The notes beneath the pieces are model-generated. The model saw only the letters and a program-made list of their open reading frames with translations, had not been told where the DNA came from and ran no database searches. From Gigaspora margarita (Eukaryota > Glomeromycota > Glomeromycetes > Diversisporales > Gigasporaceae): a stretch of DNA of 64,000 nucleotides. Position numbers and translations under genes: made by a program. Below are positions 1-11,600 of this stretch, in pieces. The DNA lies in contig WTPW01000189.1 in NCBI GenBank assembly GCA_009809945.1, positions 416,854 to 480,853 on the forward strand, read 5' to 3'. How positions within the stretch are numbered: the first letter of the stretch is position 1; the number at the start of each line of letters is the position of its first letter.

Positions 1-492
1 CAAGATTGTGGACACAAACTCTGTAGACATCGATAATAACGATGATGAAAGTATGATTCTAACTTTCTTTTTTCATGTTTTTTTTTTTTAGTCACATTAT
101 TAATAATTAATTTATTAGCTGATGAATGGAATACACTTCATGTTAATGATTACCAAAATTGGTTATGTTAGTATTCAAGAATCATATTTGAGTAATCAAA
201 AGCCTTAAATTCATTGATTCTAATATACTAAACTTTTTTAGACAATTTTGATATCATGTGTGATTATTCCGAAGAAACAATTGCTTCAATCGTCAATAAA
301 AACATTCCACAATTAGAATTTAATGAGACACGAGCATTTGAAAAGCCAATAATTATGAAGAATAAATCAACAAACGTTGAGGAAAAGAATCGACTACTGA
401 TGAAGAAAAAAAACTTAACATCAATGTGGAAACTAAACAGAGTAATTAAAATTTTTTTTGTGAGGTATGTTAGTATCATAGAATTTGCCTAG
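1..492 (+). CDS. 3' end of a gene cut by the window edge (two exons, unknown function)
   Basis: Codons run from the window edge (frame from base 2) to 50, then a likely intron 51-241 starts GTATGA and ends TTTTTAG. Exon 2 (242-492) continues the same phase: the A at 50 joins AC at 242-243 to make an Asn codon, and the frame stays open to TAG at 490-492. The encoded tail is Asn/Asp-rich, then charged (residues such as RLLMKKKNLTSMWKLNR) and ends hydrophobic. No known family is recognised. A second GTATGT at about 465 could be another donor, so the true C-terminus may lie elsewhere. The joined phase and intron ends are what support a real gene; the function is unknown. Confidence 0.4.
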
Positions 493-2485
493 TTTCACTG
501 ACAGCTTTTTCTTAGTATTTAATTATAACTAACCTTAACTGTCGGAAAAATAGTTGTTGGGAAATGAGATCCACTGAGTATTTGTTGCATGGAATAACAT
601 AACGATTTTTTACAGTTATATATGTTTCCGTTGCATTTGAATAATCCGTGAAACAAAATTGAACTCAGCGAATGATTCTTATTACGAAATGAGAGTTAAG
701 TATAGTTCAACTTAAATTCATAAACTATTAGTAAATAAAATTAACAAATAAATTTAACAATTACTTATACCTATGGGTATTACAGTCAGTGTTAAAGATT
801 TAATGTTCCCAGTGTTCCCGGGAACATTTAACAAAATTTAGGATCATTAAATTTAGAATTTATGTTCCCTTTTAGGAATAAAGTGGGAACATAAAAGTTA
901 TAATTTGTGTTCCCTATAATGATAGTTTTTTGACGTGGTATACCTTTTTTTTTTTTTTAGTCGTGGCATAATTAATTTTATTATAGGAACATTAAAGATT
1001 TTTTGGGAAAATAAATTTAATATCTTATGTTCCTGAAGAACAAAAAAAAAAAAAAATTTCACTGATTACAGTATTATGCCAAATGTATTATTTATAACTA
1101 GAGATTAACCGGTTGATCCGGTTATTATTAAATATTCAGATTATCTGAATCAACTTTTTACATGTATCGATATGTAATGAAAATCAGATTAATTTTCCTA
1201 TTGGATATGATTAAGAATGGGCAAATTATAACTTTTTGCACTTCCTGCGCGTTTCGCGCATGTGCTCATTGAAAAGTTCCGGGACCAATATGACTCGGAT
1301 CAAAGATCCCATAATAATAATTGTAACGGATCATAATAAGGGGTTTCAGAGTTAACTTATTTTAAAATAAATGGGAGTTCGAAAAGCCCTATTTCTGTTT
1401 TGAAATTTCGAAATCAGAAAAAGAAATAGGAGTTATCCGGAGATATAATAAGAAACTTCTTTTGATAGAATTTCGAAAGATCGTAAAAAGAATCCATTAT
1501 TATATAAATAAGCTTACAAATAAAAATAAACAGGAGTTATAGATCATTGATTTTGAAATAAATACGTCACAGATTTAATTCAAAATAAGAAACTTGAACC
1601 TTAGGTCTGAAACCTCCAATGAAATCAGATCAAAATAAACTTTTGCTTAGTGTAAAATAGACAAGCCATCGAAAAATAAAATTTTTGAGGCGCTTTTTTA
1701 GCTAGAGTTAGGGTCACTTTAAGAATAGAATTTATAGTAAAGGAATATAAGTGGGTTTTAGAGGGTTAAATAGAACCCTCAGATTTCATTTTAATCCGGT
1801 TTCATTATGACCTGCGACAATAACTACTAAACACATAAGAGCATAATAATGGCAAGACCTCGATCGAGGCATGGATAAAACTTGGTCCGAGTAATTAGAG
1901 CTCTAGATTACGTCACGAGGTTTACAATATAATGTCACGGGGTATGAGATTAGATTTTAAATAATCATTGGAGATGGAAATTGTTAGAATGACACTTTAT
2001 CAAGACCTTCGAGTTGAATTCTAGTGTTGTTAAACGAAAATATTTTATAAAATGATAAAGTCGAAAGTGAAGAAATTTCGCGAAAGACAAAACCTCCTGC
2101 GAAAGGTAAAACCTCTTATGAAAGTAAAATCCGACAAAAGTAGAATCTCTATGTAAAAGACCTAGCCTGTGCATACAGTAGCTTGTTTATTCTTCCATTA
2201 AGGTCTAAATTTTAGGTGTATAATAGTTGTACTATGGACATAGTGAAACAGATTATAATTTACTGTTGACTATGTTACGCGAATACCTAGTTGAATTTAG
2301 TGATTTCAATAAATATGTATTAAAATATGTATTAATTAGAAACGTGGTAGGAACTGTCATGTAAGAAACTTGTGCCAGATTTCGTCGATCACTCGCCCTA
2401 AATTGACCGCATTAAACTGTTTTTGAGGTGAGTTAAGTTAGGATCAGGTTAGAATAAATTTGCAAAAATTTAGCTTTATAACATA
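493..2485. other. Non-coding AT-rich interval
   Basis: No convincing gene. It holds several alternating GTTCC/GGAAC motifs at 806-1035, suggesting a decayed foldback repeat; a hairpin around 1405-1450 (CTATTTCTG... CAGAAAAAGAAATAG); and a short degenerate tandem repeat at 2072-2165 (units of ~18 bp like GAAAGGTAAAACCTC). Confidence 0.5.
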
Positions 2486-2493
2486 TTAATTAA

Positions 2494-2725
2494 GGAAAAA
2501 TGTATTTGTCACCACCTGCAACACGCCTTTTTTGTCACAGGTATATTTATAACTCAAAATTTTACTAAGATAATACCTACTGCACTTCTAACAAAAAATG
2601 ATCCTCTCGCAATTCTGTATTAATCTTGACCCTAACCCTAACTTAACCATACTTTAACATTAATAAGGCCTTAGGGCCTTATGGGTTGGTGACGCGTTGC
2701 AGGTGGTGACAAATACTTTTTTTCA
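2494..2725 (+). mobile_element. MITE family A, copy 1 (8-bp TTAATTAA target duplication)
   Basis: The 232-bp element has terminal inverted repeats reading GTATTTGTCACCACCTGCAA near the left and the matching TTGCAGGTGGTGACAAATAC near the right. TTAATTAA occurs immediately outside both ends (2486-2493 and 2726-2733). The interior is homologous, in the opposite orientation, to 57034-57261. No coding capacity. The CCCTAACCCTAA inside belongs to the family interior and is not a telomere. Confidence 0.75.
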
Positions 2726-2826
2726 TTAATTAATATAAATTCTAAATAATGCAGCTTATTAATACATATCAGATATATACAATTGCAAAATATCAAAAGT
2801 ATAATGATGCAAATAATATAGTATAA

Positions 2827-3246
2827 TACCGTGTGCACTGACCAAAGTACCCCCTTTTTCAATATCCCCCATTGCAAAGTACCCGGTGCAAAACACTTAA
2901 CCTCTATTAATTAAATATAGGTTTTTATTTAAATTTTTAGACTGCTCATTGTAAGCAGTGTTGGCCAATATGGACATTTTGACATATTAAAAATAATATG
3001 GACAAATACGGACATAGTAATTTATGGACATGGACATATAGGTTTGGACATAGTCCAAATTTTTTAAAAAATATGGACATATACCAAGTGCCAACACTGA
3101 TTGTAAGTGCAAAATATGTATATGCTTTAAAATTTTTTTTCTTGCGACACTGACCTGCTGCTGTATAATATACCCGGGTCTTTTGTAAGTTTTTTTATGG
3201 GTAGATTGCATTGTACCCCGGGTACTTTGGTCAGTGCACTACGGTA
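2827..3246. mobile_element. MITE with GTGCACTGACCAAAGTACCC termini, carrying a nested insertion
   Basis: The left end reads TACCGT followed by GTGCACTGACCAAAGTACCC. The right end is its near-perfect reverse complement (GTACTTTGGTCAGTGCACTACGGTA), giving a ~26-bp TIR. The TA at each outer edge may be the target duplication. A separate 144-bp element sits inside at 2956-3099. No ORF of interest. Confidence 0.7.
2956..3099. mobile_element. hAT-like MITE nested in the element above (8-bp TSD ATTGTAAG)
   Basis: Termini CAGTGTTGGC and GCCAACACTG form an inverted repeat. ATTGTAAG is present directly before (2948-2955) and after (3100-3107). An 8-bp duplication with CAG-starting TIRs is the hAT superfamily signature. 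The interior repeats ATGGACATA motifs. It is non-autonomous and younger than its host MITE. Confidence 0.8.
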
Positions 3247-3454
3247 ATTAGATTTATTAATTGTATAGCATTATAGTAATATTTAATAAATTGAATAAAA
3301 TTTTTTAATTATACAGTGTAACTTTATAATATAATTTAAGTAATACGGTAAACCAATATTTATAGGCAATAGATTTATTAAAACAAATCTTTTAATAATC
3401 TAAATATATATATTATATAGTAATAGTTTTGTTTAAATTAAATTATCTAATATA

Positions 3455-4996
3455 GTACTTACCAAGAGGGATTGTAGCAGAATCTATAGATTTACTTGCC
3501 AGTGATGCTAATATAGTATAATTAATTAATAAAAAATTAAATAAATAAACCAATATAATTTTTAAAATAAGTACTTTTAATAACACTTGATATTTTCTGA
3601 GTATTGATGATTTTGCTATTATACATAAGATCAGGATGTTTTGGTAAAGTAGTTTGTAATTCTTTGACCATTTTATCAGCAGCTAAGAATTGCCTTTTAA
3701 TTATGTCTGCATCTTCATTATCTGAATCTGAATTTTCATTATTTGTATCTTNATTATCTAAATTTGAATTTTTATTATTTGCATTTTTATTGACTGAATT
3801 TGAATCTTCATTATCTACACCTTCATTATCTATGTCTACATCTAAGTCTGAGCCTTTTATTGTATCATTCCAATAATTAAGCATTATCCAAATATTATAA
3901 GTTTTAGGCCGTTTTTGTGGATCAGAATCCATGCATTGCTTAGCTAATTTAACATAGCATTTAGGAGTTCCAGGTGCAAATTCAGGTCGAAATCCTTTGC
4001 AAATCTTGACTGCAAGTTTGGTATCAAATTCATGACCATCAAAAGGTCTTTGTCCAGTTGACATCTCTGAAATAATGATCTCAAAATTACAAATATTAGC
4101 AGCTTGCGTAAACTTTTGGCCTGATAAGACTTCTGAAGCAACATAAGACATAACTCCATAAATACAATCTTTTTATAAGATTGTAGAATATTACTAATAC
4201 CTTTATCTTGCAGAATATTAGAAGTCTGTATGAATATACCCTGCTTTATAAATATTGTATAAATCATTTGAAATATCGCCAAGTGGCTTTAATTTAATCT
4301 GCCAGGTAAGCTCTCAAATTTTTGCTTAAAAATTTATAAAGGCTTCTATTATCTGCATATTGAAATACCATCAAGTATTCATTTGGTTTTGTATTTTGAG
4401 ACAATCCATATATTTTAAGCTTAGTACCCCAGAGTCCACATTTTGCAAGACTTTTAAACTTTATAAATTTATATAAATTAGTTCATTTTAATAAACTATA
4501 CAATTATATAATAATGATTTAACTTACTTCTTTCAAAAAATCATGATTTTTCTTAGAATCAGATAAGGTCTTGAGAGAAACAGTGCTAGATGGTTTGCGT
4601 GTTCTTATATATATAGTTGTCATCATCTTTATTATTGTCGTTAAAATCGTTGTAACCAATACCTTCATTATCAACATCATCACCCTCATTTTTATCTTTG
4701 ATTTCTCTTATACCATCTAAACAAGTTGCAGAAAATATAGACCAAATCCTCCTTCACCGATTTTTTTAATATTAACTAGTCTATCAAATGAAATTCACTC
4801 AATCATACCTTCATAAATATAGGTTCTAAGTTGAATCTCTTTTATGCAATCGTCAATCTTTTTATTTCCATTTGTCCATTCTTGAATTGTTATATCAGGA
4901 TCGCATGTCTGACACCAGGCTTTTTGCATATTAAATTCATTACAATTTGCACATTTACCATGTTCATATTCTCTATAAGATAGTTATAAAGTAGTC
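3455..4996 (-). pseudogene. Protein kinase pseudogene, copy 1 of a tandem pair
   Basis: The strand reads a Cys-pair N-terminus (CANCNEFN, CQTC) around 4985-4900, then a kinase N-lobe with the glycine loop GEGGFG near 4765 and VALKTL near 4590, an intron (~4445-4530), then the C-lobe. The best-preserved frame (4151-3537) encodes SYVASEVLSGQKFTQA, TGQRPFDGHEFDTK, APGTPKCYVKLAKQCMD and DPQKRPKTY, typical of the TKL-like kinases expanded in Glomeromycotina. An acidic Asn/Asp/Glu-rich tail follows. The segment that should carry the catalytic HAD..N and DLG motifs (about 4190-4260) is scrambled by frameshifts, and the usual PEVL is SEVL. One N lies at 3752. It is more decayed than copy 2. Confidence 0.8.
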
Positions 4997-5092
4997 CCAA
5001 AATTGAGATGACCGCTAATGACTGGTCATTTAAGGGTCATTTGAGGTCATTTGAAAAATTTGCAAATGACCAGGTCATTTACCATCACTGAC
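4997..5092. repeat. Spacer between kinase copies with repeated GGTCATTT motifs
   Basis: The short spacer is rich in direct and inverted GGTCATTT/AAATGACC motifs (5018-5085). It may be a small MITE that inserted at the duplication junction. No TSD was resolved. Confidence 0.4.
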
Positions 5093-6645
5093 TTGTCAAG
5101 AGGAATTGTAGCAAGATCTATAGGTTTACTTGCCAGTGATGCAATATAGTATAATTAATTAATAAAAAATTAAATAAATAAACCAGTATAATTTTTAAAA
5201 TAAGTACTTTTAATAACACTTATATTTTCTGAGTATTGATGATTTTGCTAGTATACATAAGATCAGGATGTTTTGGTAAAGTAGTTTGTAATTCTTTTAC
5301 CATTTTATCAGCAGCTAAGAATTGCCTTTTAATTATGTCTGCATCTTCATTATCTGAATCTGAATTTTCATTATTTGTATCTTCATTATCTAAATTTGAA
5401 TTTTTATTATTTGCATTTTTATTGACTGTATTTGAATCTTCATTATCTGCACCTTCATTATTTATATCTACATCTAAGTCTGAGCCTTTTATTGTATCAT
5501 TCCAATAATTAAGCATAGTCCAAATATTATAAGTCTTAGGCCGTTTTTGTGGATCAGAATCCATGCATTGCTTAGCTAATTTAACATAGCATTTAGGAGT
5601 TCCAGGTGCAAATTCAGGTCGAAATCCTTTGCAAATCTTGACTGCAAGTTTGGTATCAAATTCATGACCATCAAAAGGTCTTTGTCCAGTTGATATCTCT
5701 GACATAATGATCTCAAAACTACAAACATCAGAAGCTTGCGTAAACTTTTGACCTGATAAGACTTCTGGAGCAACATAAGACATAACTCCATAAATACAAT
5801 CTTTTGAATCATTTTCATTATACTTTTTAGACAAACCCATATAAGATTGTAGAACCAGAATATTACCACTATGGAAGTCTGCATGAATATACCCTGCTTT
5901 ATAAATATTGAATAAATTATTTGAAATATCGCCAAGTAGCTTTAATTTATTCTGCCAGGTAAGCTCTCGAAAATTTTTGCTTAAAAATTTATAAAGGCTT
6001 CCATTACTGCATATTGAAATACCATCAAGTATTCATTTGTTTTTGTATTTTGAGACAATCTATATATTTTAAGCTTAGTACTCCAGAGACCACATTTTGC
6101 AAGACTTTTTAAACTTTATAAATTTATATAAATTAGTTCATTTTAATAAACTATACAATTATATAATAATGATTTAACTTACTTCTTTCAAAAAATTATA
6201 TTTTCCTTAGAACCAGTTAAGGTCTTGAGAGCAACAGTGCTAGGTGGTTTGCGCGTTCTTATATATATAGTTGTCATCATCTTTATTATTGTCGTTAAAA
6301 TCATTGTAACCAATACCTTCATTATCAACATCATCCTCCTCATCCTTATCTTTGACCTCTCGTATATTATCTAATCAGGTTGCAGAAAATATAGACCAAA
6401 TCCTCCTTTACCGATTTTTAATATTAACTAGTCTGTCAAATGAAATCCACTCAATCATACCTTCATAAATATAGGTACTAAGTTAAATCTCTTTTATGCA
6501 ATCATCAATCTTTTTATTTCCATTTGTCCATTCTTGAATTGTTATATCAGGATCGCATGTCTGACACCAGGCTTTTTGTGTATTAAATTCATTACAATTT
6601 GCACATTTGCCATATTCATATTCTCTATAAGATAGTTATAAAGTA
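5093..6645 (-). pseudogene. Protein kinase pseudogene, copy 2, largely readable
   Basis: Exon 1 (6645-6183) has the Cys-pair N-terminus, WISFDRLVNI, a damaged glycine loop and VALKTL near 6225. It has a CAA-to-TAA-type stop, and a short homopolymer deletion shifts the glycine loop out of frame relative to copy 1. An intron 6182-6105 begins GTAAGT and ends AG. Exon 2 (6104-5220) is open except for one frameshift near 6005. It carries TNEYLMVFQYA, GSLYKFLSKNFRELTWQ, YIHADFHSGNIL, VAPEVLSGQ, TGQRPFDGHEFD and DPQKRP, then an acidic tail. The metal-binding DLG/DFG motif reads YMG (about 5838-5846), so a product would probably lack normal catalysis. Copy 1 lies directly downstream on this strand. 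Kinase identity is secure; the substrate is unknown. Confidence 0.85.
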
Positions 6646-6689
6646 GTTATAAAATATTTATTTCACATTTTATATGATTTTAAACTTTA

Positions 6690-7127
6690 TATTAAATGTA
6701 ATTAATTTTATACTCACTGACTAAATTAATGCAAATGAAATGAATTTGAACGTAATGATAAATAAAGTATCATATTTATGTTCTTGCTTTGTGAATTTGT
6801 TTTGCAGTTTTTAATTCCATTGATTAATAAATGTTCTTTATACTCACACTCTGAATAAAATGATTAATCTGAATAAAATGAATTTAAACGTAATAGTAAA
6901 TAAGTATTTATGTTCTTATTTTGTGAACTTGTTTTGCTGTTTTTAATTCCATTGATTAATAAATGTTCTTTATACTCACTCACTAAATAAAATGATTAAT
7001 GCGAATGAAATGAATTTAAACGTAATGGTAAATAAGTATTTATGTTTGTTTTGTGAACTTGTTTTTCTGTTTTTAATTTCATTATTAATAATGTTCTTTA
7101 TACTCACTCATTGAATAAAATGATTAA
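6690..7127. repeat. Satellite array, ~125-bp unit (part 1)
   Basis: Repeated blocks read in order: AATTCCATTGATTAATAAATG, TTCTTTATACTCAC, AAAATGATTAATGCGAATG, AAATGAATTTAAACGTAATGG, TAAATAAGTATTTATG, TTTGTGAACTTG. About three to four units occur before the array is split at 7124-7127. A related array lies in inverse orientation at 48800-49095. Confidence 0.8.
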
Positions 7128-7606
7128 GGGTAGAGGGTATGTAGATCATTTCTATTAATAAACTAGTTACTAAAATTTTATATTTAATAATAAAGAAAAT
7201 TTTTATTAAGTAACCATATTAAATTTTTAAATAAAATTGTAGAAGAGGTTTTTCTAATTCTAATAGTGGTCGAATCATTAAAATTGGCCCAGTAGAACAT
7301 AAGATATAGCTGTTTTTATTTTCATGACCCTATTTTACTTATTGTTTACACGTGATTTGATTGGCCAATTTGTGACCACCCTGCAGAATAGACCATTCCC
7401 CCGCAAATGTTGTTACTATAAAAACTTTATCAAATTTAATTCAAAATTAATAAAATTTTTAGATATGTGTAATTCTTTATTACAGTACATAAATAACAAT
7501 TTATTTAGTAAAAAATTAACTTTTAGATGTAGCAACTTGTAAATTCGCAATAAAATATTTTTTGTCACTCATTTATTAATAGAAATAATCTATATACCCT
7601 CTACCC
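7128..7606. mobile_element. TTAA-flanked MITE (piggyBac-type target) inside the satellite
   Basis: Termini GGGTAGAGGGTAT... and ...ATACCCTCTACCC are inverted repeats extending ~35 bp (TTTCTATTAATAAA / TTTATTAATAGAAA inward). TTAA lies directly outside both ends (7124-7127, 7607-7610). Joining the flanks restores a normal satellite unit, ATGATTAATGCG, so this is a clean insertion. The 479-bp element has no transposase; the ORF at 7324-7542 has no recognisable domain. Confidence 0.8.
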
Positions 7607-7870
7607 TTAATGCGAATGAAATGAATTTAAACATAATGGTAAATAAGTATTTATGTTCTCCATTGATTAATAAATGTTCTTTATACACACACACTGAATA
7701 AAATGATTAATGTGAATGAAATGAATTTAAACGTAATGGCAAATAAATATTTATGTTCTTGTTTTGTGAACTTGGTTTGTGTTTTTAATTCCATTGATTA
7801 ATAAATGTTCTTTATACTCACACACTAAATAAAATGATTAATGCAAATGAAATGAATTTAAACATAATAT
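7607..7870. repeat. Satellite array, ~125-bp unit (part 2)
   Basis: The array continues after the MITE, with two further units sharing the same blocks (AAATGAATTTAAACGTAATGG, TTCTTTATACTCACACAC). Confidence 0.75.
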
Positions 7871-8400
7871 ATTAATATGGATTTCAGTTTTTCAATTGCA
7901 GTTGTATCATATGTGTGCACTAAATATTAGTCATTTATTTTAAATAATATATTAAAAAGTTCTTTATACTTACTAGCCAAATCAACATGAACAAGTATAA
8001 GATATTAATAACTAAACACAATATTAGTGATATAACTATATGTTTGTTCAAGTTATTATACCAGGAACACAGTACGAAATGTGAAGTGTATGATTCGTTA
8101 GCAAAATCTGGAATCTGATTGGACACCCTAATAATTTACAAATATCAGCTGATCAAATATATCTGCAGCAACTCAGCATAGTGGAAGTTCATTTTGATTG
8201 GTTGTTAAAATGCCCCCGAAAAAATATCGATCATACCTCAGATAGATTACTGGCTATATTTGGATAAAGTTTATTACTCATGAACTTTAATATTCATTAA
8301 AGACATTTTTACAGTACATTTAATACAGTTTAATAATTACTGTTTTAATTTAAATTCACAAATTATATATCAATATTATTTATTACATGATTAATATATT
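7871..8400. other. Non-coding interval upstream of the LINE poly(A) end
   Basis: No gene or clear repeat was seen. The sequence is AT-rich. Confidence 0.4.
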
Positions 8401-8413
8401 ATTTTACAAAAAT

Positions 8414-8417
<4 letters not shown>
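8401..8417. repeat. Target-site duplication of the LINE, 3' side
   Basis: ATTTTACAAAAATTCTT here is identical to 14752-14768 and brackets the LINE. The last two Ts are shared with the poly(T) run. Confidence 0.85.
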
Positions 8418-8448
<31 letters not shown>

Positions 8449-8633
8449 TTGTTAAGGTGAGGTTTTGTCTCTATCTTTATTGATAAACTGTGTGAGATTC
8501 CTCTTGGGGTTTCTCAATATTATACAAATATTTAATACAGTTTATATTACAAGAGTTGAAACTCAGACTATAGACAAAATTAAATTATCTAATTTATCTG
8601 CAACCTAAACCTACTAGAGTGGTTAAAACTCAC

Positions 8634-11600
8634 CTAGATTTGGATGTGGAGTATAGAGTTAGTATTTGTACTATATTTAATCCATTGATATGACCAGATA
8701 TCAATTTTTCGAAGAGCTCGGCCAATAGGTGGACATGTATTTGTATCTTCATCATGCAACTGGTCAGGAAGACCACAAATACAACTATAAGTATAGTGAA
8801 TTCTAGTATGTTTATATATTGAAGTATGTGGATTTGGAAGAATAGTAGATATTGAACCAGAATGTTGAGAGGTTTTCCATTGGGCGAGTTTAGCACAGTA
8901 TGGTTTCCAGAGTTGTTCATAAGAATTATGAGAAATATTTAAAAGAATTTTAATAGCAGTATTGGAAGCTATCTTGTAAGAGGAATATTGAGATATAGTA
9001 TTAATTAGTGAGAGTGGAATAAAGCCTTGGATAGTAGTAATGAATGAAGGAGTATTAAAGGGAGAATGGTAGGTAGGATTTAGGCATTGGTGATTAATAA
9101 GATTTGTACGATGTTGTTGAATTTGAATATTTGTTATATCTGGGAGATCTGAAAAAGAAAATTGTGTAATAGTATTATAAATAATTTGAGATATATTATT
9201 ATAGCTAGTACAGAATAGCCAATGAAATTGGCTTTCAGATTGGTTACAAGAAATACATCTTGTATGTTTGGAATGTTTAGGATTTAGAGAGTTAAGGTAA
9301 GGCAATGTAGGAAGCATATGGAGTAAATTTTTAATTCGGAATGATTTGGATTGGCAAAGTTGAAAGTTAGTATAATTGTATGAGTGTTTGTGGTTGTTGT
9401 TAAGGAAGAGCCATGTAGCATTCCAATCAATTTGGGTTGCTATAGGAATAATATGTTGAATTCTATTTTGTGATGACCACATTGCAATAATATGTGCATT
9501 GCAAATGTTTTTAATACAACGACGTGTAGGTTGCTCTATATTGAAGTGTTTATATTGTAAATAGAATGAGGGGTTATAGATATTATTAGAAAGAAATTCT
9601 AAAATAGAGGAATTTGTGTGGTTTTTTGCTAATTGATCAGCAAGATTATTAAATTTGTTATCACTATGGGCTGGGACTTTATGTAAGGTGATAGTATATG
9701 AATATAATTGGATAAAATGTAGGAGAGTATGCCAAATAGGCCAATAGTTGTATGAATATATTTTGCTAGGGTTATATTTAGCATGTAAAAGGGCCTTGTA
9801 TTTAGAGATAATAGATTGTGAATCAGTATATATGTGAATAGTGCTATTTCGAGGACATGTACAAATAGCTGATAGTATTGCAATTAGTTCTGCTTTGTAT
9901 GATGATGGCCAGTGTTGAATTTGTGCAGAGAATTGATAAATTACTGAGTCATTGAAAGTTTGTATCCAGGCAATGCCCATTGAGCATCTTGAATTGCCAA
10001 GATTAATAACAGATCCATCAGTATAGAAAGTAAATTCTGAAAAGGTGGTATTTGCTTGTGCTATTGATTGCAGTATATTTGTTGCAGTATTAGAAGAAAA
10101 AATATCATTTATAGCTGTGAGATAGATTGTTATAGAAGGTAAAGATGGTATTGAGACTGAATGGCGAGATGCAATGGAGAAAAGTAAGTCAAGATAATTG
10201 GCATTGATCTTGAGTTTGTTTGATATTTGTTTGTAAACTTTTCTACCCAGGAATTTAGTAGATAAGGTTGCAGAAATATCAATAGTACAACAGCTTTGAA
10301 TTCTTTTTGAATTAAGAGAACAACCTGTACATGGATAGCAGATGATATTAGAAGTTGGATATAATGTTGTCTTGGTTTCATCAATTTCAGAAGTCCAGTA
10401 TGTAATGGAAATAGTATTGGTTTGTTGGTTAAAGCGTCTAGCTTTTCCCATAATAATAGTTTGTTCTTTGTATGTTATGAGCCAAGGTTTGTTTTTGGTA
10501 TTAAAATGGCCAGTAGTATAAGATAAGGAGTTGACTGAAGGTAATTGGAGTGTAGATATAAGTTGTCTAGTGATAGAGTTAGTGGTGATTTTGTTTTCTA
10601 GTATAGTAAACCATTTGGGTATCTTGCCTGGTATAAGAGAATTAATCCTTGGTGAGATGTGTTCCCATGTAAGGAGTACAGAATTATCAAAAGATGTAAG
10701 TTGTTCAAGAAATATAATATGTTTTGATCGTAGTTGGCGTTTAAATATTGGATAGTTGGTATGAGTTTGTAATATGTTTTCAAGTGGTGTATAAGGTAGA
10801 TCAATAGTATAAGGTTGCATTATATCTGAGTGTGCATGAATTGATAATTCTAGATGTTTTAAAAGTTGGATAATTTTGAAAGTTGTAGCATTTTTGTTAG
10901 CTCCATCTATTTTGGGATTAGGATGTAATAGTATATTAGTAGTAGACCATAGATTATTTTGTAGTTGTTGTAATCTAATATGTGTACTAGTGCCTAATAA
11001 TTCTTTGTTATTTAGTCGAGAAGTTAGGTTGGATATGTGATGTTGTAACTGAATATCCCAAATATTCTTGATACCATAAATATTATGGTTGAGCATTGTG
11101 CTATTAGGAGTAGATTTAGCTAATCTAGCTTTGTGTTTTGCAACTGTAAGATATTTTGCAAGGATTTTGTTACATAATGATTGTGATAAAACAATATTGT
11201 GAATTCGGTATTCAAGTATAGGTGTTATTACAGTATTGATAATATAACTAGCCTGTTTATCAGTTATCATTTTTGTATTAAGAGTATTTATGATCTCAAA
11301 TATCTCTTGTGTAATTAGTTTAATTTGAGGATATGTTTTGGTATTGGTAGTAAACCAGCAACCAAGGAATTTAAAAGGAGTATGAAGAGGTTGGGTTTGA
11401 ATAGATGAGTTAAGGAAAGTAATAGAATAAGATTTTTTGGTATTAGAGATTAATACTGATTTTTGTGGATTAACTTTAATATTGGTCATTTGATAAAATG
11501 ATGATGCAGTTTGTATAATTTGTTGTAATTGTTGGAAGGATTGTGCAATCCATAAAGTATCATCCATATATGCTAAAACTGAAGCTGAAGCTTCTGTTTT

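Noticed and set aside
2625..2650. Telomere-like CCCTAACCCTAA
   Set aside because: Only two units, and it is part of the interior of a MITE that recurs at 57034-57261.
4997..5092. Functional spacer or promoter between kinase copies
   Set aside because: It consists of repeated GGTCATTT words, more like a small inserted repeat; no promoter signal was seen.
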